NCBI GenBank assembly: GCA_023259135.1
Contig: JAHFQX010000014.1
Location: 1 to 61,657 of the forward strand
Origin: Betaproteobacteria bacterium
Lineage (GTDB): Bacteria; Pseudomonadota; Gammaproteobacteria; Burkholderiales; JAHFQX01
Length of the DNA: 61,657 nucleotides
Direction: 5' to 3'
In this document: piece after piece, positions 55,260 to 61,657 of the stretch
Numbering within the stretch: position 1 is the first letter of the stretch
How the letters are laid out: every line of letters starts with the position of its first letter
Notes under the pieces: generated by a model
Databases searched by the model: none
What the model saw: the letters and a program-made list of their open reading frames with translations, nothing else
Told to the model about the DNA's origin: nothing
Position numbers and translations under genes: made by a program

Positions 55260-55414
55260 ACGGCCTCCCGCTTATGTTTTCTCTTTAGAATCAGGGTGAA
55301 GAGGTTCGACCGCCCCAGCCGGCGCCGGTTAATGGTGCGGCCCAGGGCCGACGCGCTCCAGGATGGAGCGGGCCGGCTCCGCCAATAGCCGGGTCCCTCT
55401 CCCGCGCCGCCGAT

Positions 55415-56383
55415 CTACACCAGCACCACCTTGCCGACGGTTTCCCGGCTGGCCAAATCCTTCAAAGCCTGAGGAGCTTCCGTCATCGGGTAGCGGCGCG
55501 ATACCAGCGGCCGGATCTGGCCTTTTTGCAGCATGGCGAACAAGTCCTGAAAAATGCCGCGGGTGATCTCCTGCTGCTTGGCTCGAGTGTCCCCCGTGCT
55601 CACTCCCATGGCTGCGGCGCATTTCAGCAACAAGCGGTTGGCGGGAATCTGGGGAATCCGCCCGCTGGCGAAGCCGACGATGACGATGCGCCCTTCCCAG
55701 GCCAGGCACTTCATGCTCAGATCGGTCACGTCTCCGCCCACCGGATCCACGATCACGTTGACCCCCCGCCCCTCGGTGAGGGTTTTGACCTCCTCCACCC
55801 AGCCGGCATCGGAATAATCCAAGGCCCAATCCGCCCCCTGCTCGCGACACACCGCCACCTTCTTGGCGCTCCCGGCGGTGGCGATCACCTTCGCCCCCCA
55901 GGCCTTGGCCAATTGAATCGCGGCCAGGCCCACGCCGCCGGCGCCGGCATGCACCAGCACCCATTCCCCGGCCCGCAGTTGCGCCCGCTGCTTCAGCGCC
56001 CGGTAAGCGGTGGGATAAACCACCGGCATCACCGCGCCCCCCACCAGATCCACTCCGTCCGGCAGCCGGATCAGGTCGCCAGCCTGGGCCAGCGCGCATT
56101 CGGCAAAGCCGCCCCAGTCCAGCAACGCGCAGACCCGCTCGCCGGGACGGAAATCGGTCCCCGCGCCGGCCCGCTCCACGGTCCCGGATATTTCCACCCC
56201 CGGAGTGAAGGGCAGCGGCGGCTTCACTTGGTAACGGCCTTGGATCATCAGGGTATCCAGAAAATTGAGGGCCGCCGCCGCCACTCGGATCAACACCTGC
56301 CCCTCCTTCGGCTCCGGGGTGGGGGTCTCGGCCCACTCCAAACCCTCCGGCCCACACCATTGTTTGACTAGCCATGCCTTCAT
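55415..56383 (-). CDS. NADPH:quinone oxidoreductase family protein
   Basis: 322 residues of the medium-chain dehydrogenase superfamily. KAWLVKQWCGPEGLEWAETPTPEPKEGQVLIRVAAAALNFLDTLMIQGRYQVKPPLPFTPGVEISGTVERAG is the zinc-free N-terminal domain; the nucleotide site is VLVHAGAGGVGLAAIQLAKAWGAKVIATAGSAKK. It would reduce quinones or alpha,beta-unsaturated carbonyls with NADPH. The ATG at 56383 has GGAG six bases ahead. It is divergent from the heat-shock operon by 128 bases and not part of the nitrate operon. Confidence 0.9.
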   Translation of the reverse strand: MKAWLVKQWCGPEGLEWAETPTPEPKEGQVLIRVAAAALNFLDTLMIQGRYQVKPPLPFTPGVEISGTVERAGAGTDFRPGERVCALLDWGGFAECALAQAGDLIRLPDGVDLVGGAVMPVVYPTAYRALKQRAQLRAGEWVLVHAGAGGVGLAAIQLAKAWGAKVIATAGSAKKVAVCREQGADWALDYSDAGWVEEVKTLTEGRGVNVIVDPVGGDVTDLSMKCLAWEGRIVIVGFASGRIPQIPANRLLLKCAAAMGVSTGDTRAKQQEITRGIFQDLFAMLQKGQIRPLVSRRYPMTEAPQALKDLASRETVGKVVLV

Positions 56384-56455
56384 ATCCATCTCCTGTCCGT
56401 CGCGTTTTTTCAAAAACCCCACAATTCCAACCCCGGAAATATTAACATTCGCCCC

Positions 56456-56484
56456 CTTGAAGCCGGTGAAACCGGCCCCATGTA
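56456..56484 (+). promoter_or_regulatory. sigma-32 heat-shock promoter of grpE-dnaK-dnaJ
   Basis: CTTGAA (56456-56461), 14 bases, CCCCATGTA (56476-56484). The sigma-32 consensus is CTTGAAA-N11-16-CCCCATNTA, so the -10 is an exact match and the -35 matches six of seven. The transcript should begin about 20 bases before the grpE ATG. Confidence 0.85.
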
Positions 56485-56511
56485 GAAAATCCGGTTATCA
56501 GGAGAATATGC

Positions 56512-57090
56512 ATGCAAGACCCGAATCGCGAGCTTGGACGCCCGGAAGCCGTCAATATCGAGCCCGCCGCGTCCCCAACCGGCACGGAACAACGGCCGGC
56601 AACCGAAGTCCCGCAAGTGGAAACCACCCCCAGCCTGGAACAATTGTTGCGGCAGGCCGAATTGGCCGCCCAGGAACACCACGATGCCTGGCTGCGGGCC
56701 AAGGCGGAAACCGAAAACGTCCGCAAGCGCGCTCAAGCGGAGGTGGCCAGCGCCCACAAATACGCCATCGACCGTTTCGCCGGAGCCTTGTTGCCGGTGA
56801 AGGACAGCCTGGAGGCGGCCCTGGGCACCGAGACCGCCACGGTGGAAAGCTTCAAGACCGGGGTAGACCTGACCCTGCGGCAATTGAGCGCCGTGTTTTC
56901 CCAATTCAACATCGCCGAAGTTCATCCGCTGGGAGAAAAATTCGATCCCCACAAACACCAGGCCATGAGCGCCATGGAATCCGACCAGGCCCCCAACACG
57001 GTCATCGCCGTCATGCAAAAAGGCTACCTGCTGGGAGACCGGGTCATTCGCCCGGCTCTGGTGTCGGTATCCAAGGCCAAGGACTCTTGA
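56512..57090 (+). CDS. grpE: nucleotide exchange factor GrpE
   Basis: 192 residues. An acidic disordered start is followed by the long helix ([64 protein letters not shown]) that dimerises and senses heat, then the beta wing [24 protein letters not shown]...[25 protein letters not shown], the GrpE signature. It releases ADP from DnaK. AGGAGA precedes the ATG. Confidence 0.96.
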   Translation: MQDPNRELGRPEAVNIEPAASPTGTEQRPATEVPQVETTPSLEQLLRQAELAAQEHHDAWLRAKAETENVRKRAQAEVASAHKYAIDRFAGALLPVKDSLEAALGTETATVESFKTGVDLTLRQLSAVFSQFNIAEVHPLGEKFDPHKHQAMSAMESDQAPNTVIAVMQKGYLLGDRVIRPALVSVSKAKDS

Positions 57091-57166
57091 AACCGCTGCC
57101 TGGCGCCCAAACATTCAAGCTAGCCGCGACATTTTCGCGAATTTGATCAATTTAAGGAACCAAATC

Positions 57167-59071
<1,905 letters not shown>

Positions 59072-59084
59072 GCCGTTAGAAGCC

Positions 59085-59120
59085 AGCGGCGAGGAGTGAT
59101 ATTCTTCGCCGCTCGCCGCT
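59085..59120 (+). terminator. possible attenuator hairpin between dnaK and dnaJ
   Basis: AGCGGCGAG (59085-59093) and CTCGCCGCT (59112-59120) make a perfect 9-bp stem with an 18-base loop, followed only by a weak TTTATC. It may lower dnaJ expression relative to dnaK or protect the dnaK message. Confidence 0.4.
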
Positions 59121-59160
59121 TTATCGTCATTCCTCCCCACGCCCCGCCTCCAACCCGCAC

Positions 59161-60282
59161 ATGGCCAAACGCGACTATTACGAAGTCCTCGGCGTCAACC
59201 GCGACGCCTCCGAGCAAGACATCAAAAAGGCCTACCGCAAGCTGGCCATGAAGCATCATCCGGACCGCAATCCGGATAGCCCCAAAGCCGAGGAAAGCTT
59301 CAAGGAAGCGAAGCAAGCCTACGAAATTCTTTCCGATCCGGAAAAACGGGCGGCCTATGATCAATACGGCCATGCCGGGGTGGATCCCTCCATGGGCGGG
59401 CAACCCGGAGCCGGCCCCGGAGCGGGTTTTGCCGACATTTTCGGCGACATCTTCGGCGACGTGTTCGGCGGCGACAGCCGCGGCCGCTCCAACGTCTACC
59501 GGGGCGCGGACCTGCGCTACAACCTGGAAATCTCCCTGGAAGAAGCGGCCCGGGGCACCGAGGCCCGCATCCGCATCCCCACGCTAGTCTCCTGCGAAAC
59601 CTGCCACGGCACGGGAGCCAAATCCGGCACCCAGCCCACCACCTGCCCCACCTGCAACGGCGCCGGACAGGTACGGATGCAGCAGGGCTTCTTCTCGATT
59701 CAGCAGACCTGCCCGAAATGCCACGGCAGCGGCAAGGTGATCCTCAACCCGTGCCCGTCGTGCCACGGCAACGGCCGCATCAAGCAGCACAAGACCCTGT
59801 CGGTGAAAATTCCTGCCGGAGTGGACGAAGGCGACCGCATCCGCCTGACGGGAGAGGGGGAGGCGGGAGTCAACCACGGCCCTGCCGGAGACCTGTACGT
59901 GGTGATCCACGTCAAGTCCCACTCCGTATTCACCCGGGATCACAACGACCTGCACTGCGAAATGCCCATCAGCTTCACCGTCGCGGCCCTGGGAGGGGAA
60001 ATCGAAATCCCCACCCTGGACGGCTACGCCAAAATCAAGATCCCCGCGGAAACCCAGTCCGGAAAAATCTTCCGGCTGCGCGGCAAAGGCATTCGCGGCG
60101 TGCGCAGTTCCGCGCCTGGCGACCTGCTGTGCCACATGGCGGTGGAAACCCCAGTCAATCTCACCGCCCGCCAGAAAGAGCTGCTGCTGGAGTTGGAAAC
60201 CATCAATCAGAGTAGCGGCTCCAAACACAACCCCCGGGCCAAATCCTGGATGGAGAAAGTCCGGGAGTTTTTCGGATCGTAA
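59161..60282 (+). CDS. dnaJ: Hsp40 co-chaperone DnaJ
   Basis: 373 residues. The J domain ([34 protein letters not shown]) has the HPD loop that triggers DnaK's ATPase. A Gly/Phe region follows, then four zinc-finger repeats [24 protein letters not shown] and CPSCHGNG, and the C-terminal substrate domains with [21 protein letters not shown]. It is a full type I DnaJ. It converges with the receptor gene, ten bases away. Confidence 0.97.
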   Translation: MAKRDYYEVLGVNRDASEQDIKKAYRKLAMKHHPDRNPDSPKAEESFKEAKQAYEILSDPEKRAAYDQYGHAGVDPSMGGQPGAGPGAGFADIFGDIFGDVFGGDSRGRSNVYRGADLRYNLEISLEEAARGTEARIRIPTLVSCETCHGTGAKSGTQPTTCPTCNGAGQVRMQQGFFSIQQTCPKCHGSGKVILNPCPSCHGNGRIKQHKTLSVKIPAGVDEGDRIRLTGEGEAGVNHGPAGDLYVVIHVKSHSVFTRDHNDLHCEMPISFTVAALGGEIEIPTLDGYAKIKIPAETQSGKIFRLRGKGIRGVRSSAPGDLLCHMAVETPVNLTARQKELLLELETINQSSGSKHNPRAKSWMEKVREFFGS

Positions 60283-60291
60283 TGCCCGCCA

Positions 60292-61657
60292 TCAGAATGC
60301 CATGCTGAGAGTGACGCGGGCAAAGCGCGGCGCTCCCGGGCTGATGTTGTTGTCGTTGTGCGCCGTCGAGTAGTACTTCTTGTCGAAAAGGTTCTCGACA
60401 TTCAGTGCAAGCCGCGTCCCGCCATCGGCGAAGGCGTAGTAGATCGCGCCGTCAGCGCGGGTGAAGGCCGGGAGCTTCACGGTATTGTTGGTCGATGTAT
60501 AGACCTCGGACTGATAGATCACCCCGAGTCCGGCGCTCCAGCCGCCGCCGAGGCCGAGCTTGTTCCACACCGAGAAGCTGTCCTGGGGCACCAGGCCGAC
60601 GCGGCGGCCGGCGGGAACCGTGGTCCCTTTGGTAATGCGGCTGTCGAGATTGGCGTAACCGGCGTAGATTTCCCAGTTCTTCGTCACTTCGCCCTGCAAT
60701 CCGAGTTCTACGCCATCGGTACGCTGTTGCCCAGCACGTATCAGCAACGCGGCATTGCTGGGATCGACCACCTTGACGTCGTCGCGGTCGGTGCGGAACA
60801 CGGCGCCGGAGAGCGTCAGCTTGGGCAGCAGGTCCCAGCGCACGCCGGCTTCATAGTTCTTGGCCGTTTCCGGCGCCAGGTCCGCCGTATTGGTGGCCAG
60901 GCTCAACTGTTCGCCCGAGGGAAGGAATGCCGAGCTGTAGCTGACATACCAGGTGGCATTCGCGGTGGGCGACCAAGTCAGGCCCAGGCGCGGACTTAAC
61001 TCGTTGTCGGTGCGCGCCAGATCGGTGGCGGCCACCAGGGTGCGCCGATCGTCGAAGCGGGTCTTGAAATGGTCGTAGCGCAGGCCAGCCAGCAGCTTCC
61101 ATTCCTTGCCCAGCGCAATCTGGTCCTGCAGGTACACGGCGGCCAGATCGACCTGGGTTGCGTTGTCCGGATTGCCGCCGCTGGGACGGAAATCGGTGGC
61201 TACGGCATAGGGCGAACTCGCCGCCACATTGCGGAAGGTGGCGGCGCCGAAGAAACCGGTCTTGCGCACGCTGGTAGTATCCTGGCGACCGAGTTCCAGG
61301 CCGCTCAGCAAGGTATGTTCGAGGCCGGCCGCGGTGAATTTCCTCGTCAGGTCGGTCTGGTTAAAGATATTGGTGCGCTTGTCGGCGTTGCTGTAGGCCT
61401 CGATCCGCACCAGGCCGGCGGCGGTGACGGCGCCATTGGCATAGACGTTTTGATAGAACTTGTCGTAGCCGGTGGCGCGGAAGTTGTTCCTGATCTGGGT
61501 GCCGGCGCCGAAGTCGTGTTCCAGCACGGCCGCGATCCCGTTAACGGCGGAGCGCGCCTCGCTCTGGTCGGCATTGCCGAAGAAGGTGGCGCTGTCGGTG
61601 CCGAACGGACGTTGAGTGGCCGCGGCGGACGGAATGCCCCGATCGGCCGTGCGCTCG
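60292..61657 (-). CDS. TonB-dependent siderophore receptor, C-terminal part
   Basis: The frame stays open to the right edge (ERTADRGIPSAAATQRPFG...DSATFFGNADQSEARS at the edge), so the N-terminal plug and signal lie outside. The 450 or so residues seen are beta-barrel: LLSGLELGRQDTTS, LAAVYLQDQIALGKEWKLLAGLRYDHFKTRF, LSPRLGLTWSPTANATWYVSYSSAFLPSGEQLSL, APETAKNYEAGVRWDLLPKLTLSGAVFRTDRDDV and the TonB-box-distal end LNVENLFDKKYYSTAHNDNNISPGAPRFARVTLSMAF with the final Phe needed for outer-membrane assembly. The wording resembles catecholate/ferric-siderophore receptors such as Fiu and FhuE. The ligand cannot be told from this part. Confidence 0.9.
   Translation of the reverse strand, partial: ERTADRGIPSAAATQRPFGTDSATFFGNADQSEARSAVNGIAAVLEHDFGAGTQIRNNFRATGYDKFYQNVYANGAVTAAGLVRIEAYSNADKRTNIFNQTDLTRKFTAAGLEHTLLSGLELGRQDTTSVRKTGFFGAATFRNVAASSPYAVATDFRPSGGNPDNATQVDLAAVYLQDQIALGKEWKLLAGLRYDHFKTRFDDRRTLVAATDLARTDNELSPRLGLTWSPTANATWYVSYSSAFLPSGEQLSLATNTADLAPETAKNYEAGVRWDLLPKLTLSGAVFRTDRDDVKVVDPSNAALLIRAGQQRTDGVELGLQGEVTKNWEIYAGYANLDSRITKGTTVPAGRRVGLVPQDSFSVWNKLGLGGGWSAGLGVIYQSEVYTSTNNTVKLPAFTRADGAIYYAFADGGTRLALNVENLFDKKYYSTAHNDNNISPGAPRFARVTLSMAF

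Overview
The window looks like part of the chromosome of a GC-rich Gram-negative proteobacterium, most likely a betaproteobacterium or a close gammaproteobacterial relative. The best evidence is the long minus-strand run leuC - entericidin - leuD - leuB - asd - fimV - truA - trpF - trpB - trpA - accD - folC - dedD - cvpA - purF - metZ, a gene order I associate with that group. FimV, a TonB-dependent receptor and a sigma-32 type grpE-dnaK-dnaJ unit agree with this.

Layout. (1) 1-2324 is accessory DNA: the N-terminus of a type I-G (I-U) Cas3 running off the left edge, a Phd/VapC toxin-antitoxin pair lying between two diverged copies of a repeat, a non-coding stretch, and a frameshifted HIRAN gene. 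(2) 2325-17442 is housekeeping: fabI, a lone peptide-type binding protein, metE/metR, a PAS histidine kinase, an 11-bp-TIR repeat element, uup-bcp, two oxidoreductases and pgi. (3) 17443-20326 is an AT-richer island: a BglII/BstYI-like restriction enzyme with an MT-A70 adenine methyltransferase, a toxin gene cut off at its 5' end followed by an intact antitoxin, an integrase remnant, and a matching REP-like palindrome at each side. (4) 20327-38934 holds a leucyl aminopeptidase and the core metZ-to-leuC block. (5) 39000-43029 and 45616-55260 make up a nitrate assimilation locus. (6) 55415-61657 holds a quinone oxidoreductase, grpE-dnaK-dnaJ and the C-terminal part of a TonB-dependent receptor.

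The nitrate locus is the most coherent system. NrtA-NrtB-NrtD (ABC transporter) and NarK (MFS) bring nitrate in. NasA, which carries a C-terminal [2Fe-2S] domain, reduces nitrate to nitrite, and NirB/NirD reduce nitrite to ammonium. A TrpD2/YbiB-like protein and a PP2C phosphatase-Ser/Thr kinase fusion share the nasA operon. Three near-consensus sigma-54 -24/-12 promoters with exact GG-N10-GC spacing precede nasT, nrtA and nasA. Between nasT and nrtA lies a leader with two six-base-loop hairpins that fit the ANTAR target rule (A at loop position 1, G at position 4), followed by a perfect 30-bp palindromic terminator. This suggests NtrC/sigma-54 control of initiation plus NasT antitermination of nrtABD. 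No nasS is present next to nasT.

All calls come from reading the sequence and its translations; no database search was run. Start codons were chosen from ribosome binding sites and family N-termini, and several differ from the longest open frame.
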